39,487 nt of DNA from Erysipelotrichia bacterium (lineage in GTDB: Bacteria > Bacillota_I > Bacilli_A > Erysipelotrichales > Erysipelotrichaceae): NCBI GenBank assembly GCA_012799935.1, contig JAAZKG010000006.1, positions 1 through 39,487 of the forward strand. The letters are read 5' to 3'. Under the pieces are notes generated by a model that was given only the letters and a program-made list of their open reading frames with translations, was not told where the DNA came from and ran no database searches. Numbering within the stretch: the first letter of the stretch is position 1; each line of letters starts with the position of its first letter. Below, one piece after another: positions 32,452 to 39,487 of this stretch. The position numbers and the translations under genes were made by a program.

Positions 32452-32721
32452 ATGAATATATATATATTAAATGGGAAAATGTTTACTACTAAAAAAGAAG
32501 CATATTCCTATCTAAAAAGGATTTTACCCTTACCTACTTACTTTTCAAATAATCTTGACAGTTTATATGATTGTTTAGTAGATTATCTTCAAAATGCTAC
32601 TATCATTTTAATTAATCAAAAAGACCTTCTTGATAATTTGAATGACTACGGGAAAAATATCATTGATGTTTTTGAAGATGTGACTAAAAATGTTGAAAAC
32701 TTTACCTTTATAAAACAATAA
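32452..32721 (+). CDS. Barstar family ribonuclease inhibitor
   Basis: 89 residues, same length as barstar (89-90). It plugs the barnase active site to protect the producer. 'LPLPTYFSNNLDSLYDCLVDYL' matches barstar helix 2, with Asp36 and Asp40 equivalent to the inhibitory Asp35 and Asp39; barstar Glu76 is replaced by Asp in 'VFEDVTK'. Its GGAGAAG SD lies in the end of the RNase gene and the genes are 2 nt apart, so inhibitor and toxin are translationally coupled. Confidence 0.95.
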   Translation: MNIYILNGKMFTTKKEAYSYLKRILPLPTYFSNNLDSLYDCLVDYLQNATIILINQKDLLDNLNDYGKNIIDVFEDVTKNVENFTFIKQ

Positions 32722-32743
32722 AACCAAGCGCTGCTTGGTTTTA
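32720..32743. terminator. Bidirectional terminator between barstar and mtnA
   Basis: AAAACCAAGC (32720-32729), loop GCT, GCTTGGTTTT (32733-32742). T-runs follow on both strands, serving the convergent genes. Confidence 0.85.
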
Positions 32744-32754
32744 GTCTTTTAAAG

Positions 32755-33822
32755 TTATTCTTCAAATAATTTTTTAAGATTTACATCAAATGGAGGATAA
32801 ACAATTCCTTTCTCTGTAACAAATCCGGTTAATAGACTATGTTCAGTTACATCAAAAGCAGGATTGTAACACTTCACTTTTTTTGGAGCCATTGGTTGCT
32901 GATACCACTTTTCTGCTATCTCACTAGGGTCTCTTAATTCTATTTCGATATGATTGCCATCAGGACAATTCATATCAATTGTACTTGTTGGACCCAGTGA
33001 ATAGATTGGTATCCCATAATGCTTGGCCAAAATAGCTAATGTGCTTGTGCCGATTTTATTGGCAAAATCTCCATTAGCTGCAATTCTATCACAACCAACA
33101 AAACAAACATTAATCCAGCCGTTTTTCATCACGATACTAGCCATACTATCACAAATTAATGTTACATCTACTCCTGCTTTTTGCAGTTCTAGAGTTGTAA
33201 GTCTTGCCCCCTGTAGTAAAGGTCTAGTTTCATTAGCAAAAACTTTAAAATCATATCCTCTTTGTTTTCCCAAAATTAAAGGTCCAATAGCTGTTCCCCT
33301 ACTAGTAGCTAACGGTCCAGTGTTACAAATAGTTAAAACTCCATCACCATCTTCAAGTAAAGTCAATCCATACTCACAGATTTTCAAACACATTTCTTTG
33401 TCTTCGCGATGAATTTCTTTAGCTTCTAAACCGATTAATCTTACTATTTCCTTAACATCTTTATCCTTATTTTCCAAAACCACTTTATCAATTCTATTTA
33501 AGGCCCATGGCAGGTTTACTGCTGTTGGCCTAGAAGAATTTAAATATTCTTTATCTTCGGTAAATTTTTGATAAAACTGTTCAAAAGGTAAATTGTCATA
33601 TTGTTGAGTTAAAACATACATTGAATATCCCGCAAAAATTCCAATTGCTGGAGCTCCTCTAATCTGAAGTTTTTTTATCGCTTGATATAAATCTTCTAAC
33701 TGATTTAAGTGTAAGTAAACTTCATTGTTTGGAAGTTGTACTTGGTCAATGATAATTATTTCTTTTTCATCTTCACTTAACTCAACATTTTCAAAAAAAC
33801 TCCCTGGTTTTAAATCAATCAT
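32755..33822 (-). CDS. mtnA: S-methyl-5-thioribose-1-phosphate isomerase family protein (MtnA)
   Basis: 355 residues from the ATG at 33822 (AAGGAG about 6 nt upstream); earlier frame codons overlap the upstream gene. Aldose-ketose isomerase of the eIF2B-like fold, turning 5-methylthioribose-1-phosphate (or a related pentose-1-phosphate) into the ribulose form. The catalytic Cys is in '[17 protein letters not shown]' and Asp in '[18 protein letters not shown]'. '[15 protein letters not shown]' binds the phosphate and '[14 protein letters not shown]' is the family hallmark. ATG starts 1 nt after the uridine phosphorylase stop. No other methionine-salvage genes are nearby, so the physiological substrate is uncertain. 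Confidence 0.93.
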   Translation of the reverse strand: MIDLKPGSFFENVELSEDEKEIIIIDQVQLPNNEVYLHLNQLEDLYQAIKKLQIRGAPAIGIFAGYSMYVLTQQYDNLPFEQFYQKFTEDKEYLNSSRPTAVNLPWALNRIDKVVLENKDKDVKEIVRLIGLEAKEIHREDKEMCLKICEYGLTLLEDGDGVLTICNTGPLATSRGTAIGPLILGKQRGYDFKVFANETRPLLQGARLTTLELQKAGVDVTLICDSMASIVMKNGWINVCFVGCDRIAANGDFANKIGTSTLAILAKHYGIPIYSLGPTSTIDMNCPDGNHIEIELRDPSEIAEKWYQQPMAPKKVKCYNPAFDVTEHSLLTGFVTEKGIVYPPFDVNLKKLFEE

Positions 33823-33823
33823 A

Positions 33824-34594
33824 TTACTCCTTTTCAATCAATAACTTAATAGCTTCAATAGCTACTCTGATTGCCAAATCTGTGTCATGATGTTGAATAT
33901 TTTCCAGATTGGCTTTAGCTCTTTCTTGGTTAGCAACAACTAGAAAACAAGACCCAACTTTTACTTTCAAATAATTAGCAACGATAAATAAGGCTGCCGA
34001 TTCCATTTCTGAAGCAACAGCACCAAGTTTTAACCAAGCGTCCCACTTTCTTAATAGTTCTTGACCATTTGGCAAAGTTTCAGGACGATGTTGACCATAA
34101 AAAGAATCTTTACAATGAACTACACCTGCATGATAAGTAACACCTAAATTTTTACTAGCTTGAATTAAGGCATTTGTAATATCTAAGTCAGCTACTGCTG
34201 GATATTCTATTGGTGCATATTCTTTAGTTGTTCCTTCTGATCTTATTGCTCCAGTTGCTACAACAACATCTCCACCCATAACATCAAGTTGCATACCGCC
34301 ACAAGTACCAACTCTAATAAAAGTCTTAGCTCCACATTTTACCAACTCTTCTAAAGCAATTGAAGCACTAGGACCACCAATTCCAGTAGAAGTTACTGAT
34401 ACTTTTTTACCATTAATATAACCTGTGTAAGTAACATATTCTCTATTATCACCAACAAGTTTAGCATCATCAAAATATTTGGCTATTTTTTCACATCTTT
34501 TTGGATCACCAGGCAAAATTACATATTCTCCAACATCACCTAAACCTACGCCAATATGGTACTCTTTACCCGTTCCTTTTGCATAATTAGTCAT
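33824..34594 (-). CDS. udp: Uridine phosphorylase-type nucleoside phosphorylase
   Basis: 256 residues. It cleaves uridine with phosphate to uracil and ribose-1-phosphate. '[20 protein letters not shown]' and '[19 protein letters not shown]' are the phosphate-site signatures of the PNP/UDP superfamily; '[11 protein letters not shown]' carries the uracil-binding Gln and Arg (compare GQER in E. coli Udp), and 'SEMESAALF' gives the ribose-binding Glu-Met-Glu. SD GGAGAG. It is translationally coupled to mtnA, supplying a pentose-1-phosphate directly upstream of an isomerase. A role on methylthioadenosine is possible but the residues favour pyrimidine nucleoside. Confidence 0.92.
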   Translation of the reverse strand: MTNYAKGTGKEYHIGVGLGDVGEYVILPGDPKRCEKIAKYFDDAKLVGDNREYVTYTGYINGKKVSVTSTGIGGPSASIALEELVKCGAKTFIRVGTCGGMQLDVMGGDVVVATGAIRSEGTTKEYAPIEYPAVADLDITNALIQASKNLGVTYHAGVVHCKDSFYGQHRPETLPNGQELLRKWDAWLKLGAVASEMESAALFIVANYLKVKVGSCFLVVANQERAKANLENIQHHDTDLAIRVAIEAIKLLIEKE

Positions 34595-34632
34595 AAGATT
34601 ATCTCTCCTTTATATTTTTTTAGTACTTATTA

Positions 34633-34641
34633 ATTATATCA
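34633..34641 (-). promoter_or_regulatory. Extended -10 promoter for udp-mtnA
   Basis: TGATATAAT (TG-A-TATAAT), a perfect extended -10, 39 nt before the udp ATG. No good -35 is seen. Confidence 0.5.
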
Positions 34642-34715
34642 CATATTACAAAATGAGATATAATAAGTATATAGTTGATTAATATACAAATATCAATAGA
34701 TAAGGAGGGCAAATT

Positions 34716-35465
34716 ATGCATAATAATATTCTTTATCAAATGATTTTTAAAAGAAAATCATTTCACTTATTTAGATGCGAGACTTTTCCTATCAGCAAAC
34801 AAGAAATTGATGATATTTACAATTTTTATAATTCACTAACCCCCTTAATGGAAAATATAAAAACAGAAATCAATATAATTGAATCTCATACTTCTGGTTG
34901 TAAAGTAGGAAATGAATACACTATCATGTTTTATAGTGAAACTAAAGATAATTATCTGACAAATATTGGATATCTTGGAGAAATGTTAGATTTATACCTT
35001 GTTTCAAAAAACATCGGAACTCTTTGGTATGGTTTGGGGAGAACCGGTGAAAAGAAATTGAATGATTTAGATTTTGTCATTATGATGGGTATTTCTAAAG
35101 TCAGTGATGACAGTTTTAGAAAAAATATTTTTAATGCCAACAGAAAGCCTTTAGAGCAAATTTGGACTGGTGAATATCTTCCAATTTCCAATGTTGTGAG
35201 GTTTGCTCCTAGTGCCTGTAATAATCAGCCTTGGACAGTAGAAAACATTGATAATTGTCTTAATGTCTACCGTAACCATAAAGGACGAGTGTTTGGAATT
35301 CTGCCTCCAAAATTTTCATTTTTCTTTACTAGAATTGATATGGGAATCTTTCTTGCCTTTATAGAAGTCTGTTTAATCCACGAAAAAATTTCCTTTGAAA
35401 AAGAAATCTTTGTTGATGAAGAAGTAGTTGATAGGGCATTACTTGCTAAATACTACCTAAAGTAA
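34716..35465 (+). CDS. Nitroreductase-family protein (TM1586-like)
   Basis: 249 residues, SD AAGGAGG about 8 nt upstream. It resembles the putative nitroreductase TM1586 group (Nitroreductase_2), a flavin-dependent oxidoreductase fold. Supporting features: 'QMIFKRKSFHLFRC' at the start (compare 'i..RrSvR.f'), 'IGYLGEMLDLYLVSKNIGTLWYGLG', 'VVRFAPSACNNQPW' (the 'APSa.N.QPW' FMN-contact motif) and 'TRIDMGIFLAFIEV'. It lacks a membrane segment and is monocistronic. The electron donor and substrate are not inferable. Confidence 0.88.
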   Translation: MHNNILYQMIFKRKSFHLFRCETFPISKQEIDDIYNFYNSLTPLMENIKTEINIIESHTSGCKVGNEYTIMFYSETKDNYLTNIGYLGEMLDLYLVSKNIGTLWYGLGRTGEKKLNDLDFVIMMGISKVSDDSFRKNIFNANRKPLEQIWTGEYLPISNVVRFAPSACNNQPWTVENIDNCLNVYRNHKGRVFGILPPKFSFFFTRIDMGIFLAFIEVCLIHEKISFEKEIFVDEEVVDRALLAKYYLK

Positions 35466-35468
35466 AGA

Positions 35469-35486
35469 GAGAATCAATTGATTCTC
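35469..35486. terminator. Palindrome between convergent nitroreductase and pulA genes
   Basis: GAGAATCAATTGATTCTC, an 18-nt perfect palindrome. On the plus side CCTAGCC separates it from T5AT6; on the minus side TCTTTACTTT follows. It could act as a weak bidirectional terminator. Confidence 0.5.
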
Positions 35487-35496
35487 CCTAGCCTTT

Positions 35497-38100
35497 TTAT
35501 TTTTTAAGTATTATTGTTTGATATGGATTTAAAATTATACTATCAACTTTTCCTTGATAGATATTTAAAGTATCTAAGTACACTTCACAACCTTTACAGT
35601 TGTAAGTATAATTATTAACCAAACCATTACCATGAATAACAACATAATGGTTGACGCCATCACTTAACTCATATCTAAATATCGCTCCATTTTGTTCTCT
35701 AACAACATCAATATAACTATTGTCTTGATGTAAATCGGTTACTTTTTGTTTGAATTCGATTAATTTTTGATAAACTTCAAAGACATCTAGATGTTTTACT
35801 TTTAAACGATAATCCAAACCATTAATCTCATCACTAGACATATACGAATTGAAGTCACCTTGTTTAGTTCTTAGCATCTCTTCTCCCGCCAACATAAATG
35901 TTGTGCCATTTGAAGTAAATACCACCGAATTGGCTAAGACACACATTTTTTTAATGACTTCTTCATCCTCAATTTTTGCTGCTTTACACCTATCATACAA
36001 TGTGTAGTTATCATGACATGTTACATAATTAACTGTCTTATTACTATCACTTATGGTATATGTTGCACTATAAGTAATACCATTAATACCATTTTGAATT
36101 GCTTTTAAATCAATTTCAGTAAGCGTTTCACCTGTCACCCATCCTTTTTCATGAGCTCCTGATAAACCACCTTTAATTAAGGCATCGCGCATTTGATCGT
36201 TAAATTGTCCATATCCTACAAATGCGTTGGCATTAGCTTGTTTGGCTTGTTTGTCAGCTTCAAGAGGGGTGCTGCCACCTGTCCAAGGTTCACCATAAAT
36301 AACGATGTAAGGATTTATCTTTTTAGCACTTTCAGCTACCATATTCATTGTTTCGATATCATGTAAGCCCATTAAGTCAAATCTAAATCCACCAAGTTTA
36401 TACTCTTTAGTCCAGAAGTTAATACTATCAATAATAAACTTTCTCATCATCGCATTTTCACTAGCTGTCTCATTTCCACAACCTGAACCATTGGCCAGCG
36501 TTCCATTTTCATTATATCTAAAATAATAATTTGGCATTAATACATCAAAATTAGAGCCCATTGCACCAGCCACATGATTATAAACAACATCCATAATAAC
36601 GCTTACCCCTATTTCATTGAAGGCTAATACCACTTTTTTAAACTCTCTAATTTTTGTGTAACCATCATATGGATTACTACTATACATACCTTCTAAAGCA
36701 TTATAGTTTAATGGATTATATCCCCAGTTGAAGGTATATCTTGTTTCATCATTTGCTTGGTCATAAATAGGAATAAACTGAATAGCATTGATACACAACT
36801 CTTTAAGATGATCAAAACCAGTAGACACTGTAACACCATTTTCAGTATATGATGTTCCAGTTTCGATAACTCCTAAATACTTTCTTCTATTTTCTTCTTT
36901 GCCCTGCCAAGAAGGATTAGAAGTCATATCAGCAATATGGGTTTCCCATACTGTTAATTGCTTTCTGTCAGTGCTTAAATATTTAACCTTATCCCATTCT
37001 TCTGGATTAGTTAATGAAAAATCAACAACCATTCCTCTTAAACCATTTATCCCTGTACTTCTTGTGTAAGGATCAACAATTTCTTTACCTTCAGGATAAA
37101 AACTATTGTAAACAACATAAGTATAGTATTTACCTTGATTATCTCCTGATAGAACATATTCAAAAACGCCTTTATCTTTTTTAATCATTTGATATTGTTG
37201 GTAATTATCATTGCCTATTTCCTTGGAAATAGAAGTTGGTGTACCACTTTCGTAAACTCTTAATTCGATATTAGTCGATACAGGTGACCACACTTTAAAT
37301 ATTGTTTCGTTTTTAGAATAGATAGCTCCTAATTGACCACCATAATAATATAAGTTATTAAACATCTCACTATCATATAAATTAGACATTGAAACATCTG
37401 CTTTTAATGTCTGTTTTGATTCTCTAAATAAAATTTCAACTTGATAATTTTTTGTAAAATCTGCCTTTTCTTCCATCTTGTGCGAAAAGAAACTCTTTCC
37501 AGCATTAGAGTTTTCTGCTACCAATGTACCATCACAATAAATCTTATATGTTTCAATTGGATTTGAACAAACAACATAAATTAACTCTTCATTATAGAAG
37601 GTTGAAATCTTAATTGAATCGGTAATAATTTTTTCAGGGGTTGTATACAAGTTGGGGTCATCTCCAGCCAAATAGATATGGTAAACATTATTTTCATCTT
37701 TTGTCAAAGTTGAAAAATCAATAAATCTATCCGCTTCAGTACCATCTTTAGTCCAAGAACCTTTTGTTTTTACAATGATACCTAATTTGTTTGATGATAA
37801 TTCTCCAAAAAGAGAAAGTGGATAATGGGCAATTACTCCATAATCATCTTGATAATTAAAGTCATTTTCCTCATTATCGTCAACACCATCAGGATCCCAC
37901 AACCAAAGTGTCCATTTTTCATATTTGTGATCATCCCTTTGATAATGGATTTGAATTGAATCTTCTTGCATTGTTTTTAATTCTGTTGGTAAATCAATAT
38001 CTCTTTCTGGATATGCTGGTCCTTTAGGTCCACAGCCAAAAAAAGAAAAAAATATAACCAAAACCATCAGCAAACCCAACATTTTTTTATATTTAGACAT
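35497..38100 (-). CDS. pulA: Type I pullulanase, lipoprotein
   Basis: 867 residues. It hydrolyses alpha-1,6 branch bonds in pullulan, glycogen and starch outside the cell. A signal peptide ends at Cys23 in 'FSFFGC' (a somewhat atypical lipobox), so it is probably membrane-tethered. A CBM41 starch-binding domain is seen at about 40-160 ('IQIHYQRDDHKYEKWTLWLW'), a further beta domain, CBM48 at about 250-345, and the GH13_14 barrel: 'FNWGYNPLNYNALEGMYSSN' (the type I YNWGY.P motif), nucleophile Asp in 'GGFRFDLMGLHD', acid/base Glu in 'VIYGEPWTGG', and 'TCHDNYTLYD'. SD GGAGGAAA. It overlaps a candidate Noc box. Confidence 0.96.
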   Translation of the reverse strand: MSKYKKMLGLLMVLVIFFSFFGCGPKGPAYPERDIDLPTELKTMQEDSIQIHYQRDDHKYEKWTLWLWDPDGVDDNEENDFNYQDDYGVIAHYPLSLFGELSSNKLGIIVKTKGSWTKDGTEADRFIDFSTLTKDENNVYHIYLAGDDPNLYTTPEKIITDSIKISTFYNEELIYVVCSNPIETYKIYCDGTLVAENSNAGKSFFSHKMEEKADFTKNYQVEILFRESKQTLKADVSMSNLYDSEMFNNLYYYGGQLGAIYSKNETIFKVWSPVSTNIELRVYESGTPTSISKEIGNDNYQQYQMIKKDKGVFEYVLSGDNQGKYYTYVVYNSFYPEGKEIVDPYTRSTGINGLRGMVVDFSLTNPEEWDKVKYLSTDRKQLTVWETHIADMTSNPSWQGKEENRRKYLGVIETGTSYTENGVTVSTGFDHLKELCINAIQFIPIYDQANDETRYTFNWGYNPLNYNALEGMYSSNPYDGYTKIREFKKVVLAFNEIGVSVIMDVVYNHVAGAMGSNFDVLMPNYYFRYNENGTLANGSGCGNETASENAMMRKFIIDSINFWTKEYKLGGFRFDLMGLHDIETMNMVAESAKKINPYIVIYGEPWTGGSTPLEADKQAKQANANAFVGYGQFNDQMRDALIKGGLSGAHEKGWVTGETLTEIDLKAIQNGINGITYSATYTISDSNKTVNYVTCHDNYTLYDRCKAAKIEDEEVIKKMCVLANSVVFTSNGTTFMLAGEEMLRTKQGDFNSYMSSDEINGLDYRLKVKHLDVFEVYQKLIEFKQKVTDLHQDNSYIDVVREQNGAIFRYELSDGVNHYVVIHGNGLVNNYTYNCKGCEVYLDTLNIYQGKVDSIILNPYQTIILKK
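37216..37231. promoter_or_regulatory. Candidate Noc-binding site inside pulA
   Basis: TATTTCCTTGGAAATA, within an 18-nt inverted repeat CTATTTCC-TT-GGAAATAG. It matches the B. subtilis Noc box ATTTCCCGGGAAAT at 12 of 14 positions, differing only in the central CG (TT here). Noc boxes in B. subtilis occur inside genes as well as between them. Confidence 0.45.
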
Positions 38101-38188
38101 ATTTCCTCCATAATTAATAATTTTTTACATTTTTATTATATTACATAATTACTTAATTATTCAAAAGAATCAATTTTATAGATACTTC

Positions 38189-38216
38189 TTGATATGACAA
38201 TAATAAATAGTATAAT
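38189..38216 (+). promoter_or_regulatory. Promoter of the gene at the right edge
   Basis: TTGATA (38189-38194), 16-nt spacer, TATAAT (38211-38216), start near 38223; the ATG is at 38255. Confidence 0.7.
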
Positions 38217-38254
38217 ATAATGTTACCAACCCACACGATACTAGGAGGATTTAA

Positions 38255-39487
38255 ATGTCTATCAACAAAGTTCTTTCATTTCTCAGAAAACAAGGCGTTT
38301 TAGCAATTTCAAACAACAAAAGAATCGACACAGAATTAGCCACATCGTATCTTGCAATTCTTTTTGAATCAGACAAATACTCAGACCAACATGTCAGCAA
38401 CAAAGATTATTTTGCTAAATCAGTTAAAAATGCTTTTTTGTATTTTGACTGTAATGGCTTTGTATACAAGATTTATACTTCATTATGTTATTTCTTTGAT
38501 GAATTGTTGAGTAAAGAAGATTATTATTTACTCGCAGACAAGCTTATTCATAAAATTAGTGGTACTAAACATTTATCTAAATACATTAATATGATAGCTT
38601 TCGCAAAAAACTGTAAGCTTGATTTTGACCCATCATTAATTGAGTTTAAAAAAACAGAAGGAATGATTTTAAAAGATGAAAAATCATTTTTATCTGCTCT
38701 AAAAAGAGATTTCCATTTCAAAAGAATTGTTTTATGTTATGACCAACTACCTGGTTTATTTATCTTTGATACTTCAAAAACATTTTTAGATTTAGATAAA
38801 GACATCTATGTTTATTTCTTTGATGTTAAAGGTGAAACATACCAATTTGATGATGAAGGTGTTCAAATCAATAAAAGAAAGAAAACTATTACTGTTTCTT
38901 TGCCGATGAGATCTAATGTTCTCATAAGCAATAGTCCAATCGTTAGAAGAGTTGTACAAACGCTTGATGATAAAACTAGAGAACTTGAAAAAGCAAAGGC
39001 GCAAGAAAATAAAACTGATAAAGAGCACAATTTATTTAATGTTAAAAAACAAGAAACTACTAGTCAAACTCAAGCTAAACAAGCAATTAAGAAAGAGCAA
39101 ACAGCAATTAAACAAGAGCAAAAACCTCAAGAGGATATTAAAAGAAAAATATTTACTTCTAAAGAAATTAGAGCTAATAATAAGCTTTTAGCTATTGAAA
39201 AAGAAGGTTTAAAAAAGGCAATCACTTCCATTTACTCTGGAAAATTCTTCTTCTATCCTGCAATAAGTGCTGGAAGATATAAATTATCCAATGATCATTT
39301 AAAAACTTTAGATTTAACTCATGGTTTCTTTATGAAAGGATTTAAGTTACAAACCTATGAACTATTAAATGATAAAGTAAAAATATTAGGCAAATTAGCT
39401 GATGGAACTATTGCCTATGAAGTAAAACAAGATTGTCACGTTGTTGTTTTCGCAAGGAAAAATCCAAAAGTTAGAGTAAGGAAAAAA
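38255..39487 (+). CDS. Large unrecognised protein, 3' end outside the window
   Basis: The open frame runs from the ATG at 38255 (AGGAGG 6 nt upstream) through 411 codons to the window edge without a stop, so it is real and truncated only by the window. Not recognised. Residues 1-220 are mixed and globular, rich in Phe, Tyr, Asp, Lys, starting 'MSINKVLSFLRKQGVLAIS'. Residues about 230-295 are a Lys/Gln/Glu-rich, probably coiled-coil or disordered linker with repeated 'KQ.IKKEQ/AIKQEQ' units. From about 300 a second folded part begins ('SIYSGKFFFYPAISAGRYKL'). No signal peptide or membrane helix is present. It diverges from pulA with its own strong promoter. Function unknown. Confidence 0.85.
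   Translation, partial: MSINKVLSFLRKQGVLAISNNKRIDTELATSYLAILFESDKYSDQHVSNKDYFAKSVKNAFLYFDCNGFVYKIYTSLCYFFDELLSKEDYYLLADKLIHKISGTKHLSKYINMIAFAKNCKLDFDPSLIEFKKTEGMILKDEKSFLSALKRDFHFKRIVLCYDQLPGLFIFDTSKTFLDLDKDIYVYFFDVKGETYQFDDEGVQINKRKKTITVSLPMRSNVLISNSPIVRRVVQTLDDKTRELEKAKAQENKTDKEHNLFNVKKQETTSQTQAKQAIKKEQTAIKQEQKPQEDIKRKIFTSKEIRANNKLLAIEKEGLKKAITSIYSGKFFFYPAISAGRYKLSNDHLKTLDLTHGFFMKGFKLQTYELLNDKVKILGKLADGTIAYEVKQDCHVVVFARKNPKVRVRKK

Noticed and set aside
38824-38839. parS-like site (right half GTGAAACA)
   Set aside because: Only the right half matches TGTTTCACGTGAAACA; the central CAC is AAG, which ParB is expected to read poorly. A second weak match near 36123 (GTTTCACCTGTCAC) also fails in the second half.

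Overview
The window comes from a low-GC (about 30% by eye) Gram-positive-type bacterium of the Bacillota/Bacilli-Erysipelotrichia-RF39 kind. Evidence: the rsmG-noc-parA-parB chromosome-segregation order, purine-rich Shine-Dalgarno (SD) sites, a CDP-glycerol glycerophosphotransferase, a ThiT-type ECF transporter under a TPP riboswitch, a PheB/ThrR-type ACT protein, TTG and GTG starts, and TGA used as a stop (so not the Mycoplasma code). No insertion sequence, prophage, integrase or CRISPR array is visible. It reads as core chromosome with some accessory surface and toxin genes.

Layout. 1-1880: a truncated tRNA-Arg(CCU) diverging from a DUF2971-like gene and an acidic protein with a Cys/His tail. 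7788-2018 (minus): a tightly overlapped five-gene operon for a cell-surface programme: membrane protein with two DUF6273-like modules, phosphodiester glycosidase, sirtuin, CDP-glycerol transferase, flippase. 10867-8058 (minus): OmpR-type two-component pair and purine nucleoside phosphorylase. 12288-11395: DUF4349 lipoprotein. 13669-12515: TPP riboswitch, thiT and a DUF402 nucleotide phosphatase. Then free-methionine-sulfoxide reductase (+) and glutamate dehydrogenase (-).

15655-21976 holds the whole aspartate-to-threonine pathway in two divergent operons: thrC-thrB-(ThrR-like ACT protein) leftward and hom-lysC-asd rightward. Their predicted promoters overlap at the -10 elements and a perfect inverted repeat sits on the leftward -35, so the last gene of the left operon is a natural candidate regulator of both. 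23087-26238 is rsmG-noc-parA-parB. The Noc lacks the N-terminal membrane-targeting extension but keeps Noc-type DNA-specificity residues, and two near-consensus Noc boxes occur in the window.

26276-31854 carries HMCES/SRAP DNA-repair protease, a CDP-alcohol phosphatidyltransferase (both look leaderless), methionine aminopeptidase, two adjacent membrane proteins built on the same repeat, a P-loop/CYTH protein and a diacylglycerol kinase-like lipid kinase. 31958-32721 is a barnase-type RNase with its barstar inhibitor; the RNase appears membrane-anchored. 34594-32755 couples uridine phosphorylase to an MtnA-type sugar-phosphate isomerase. The right end has a nitroreductase-like protein, a lipoprotein type I pullulanase, and a long unrecognised gene that runs off the window.
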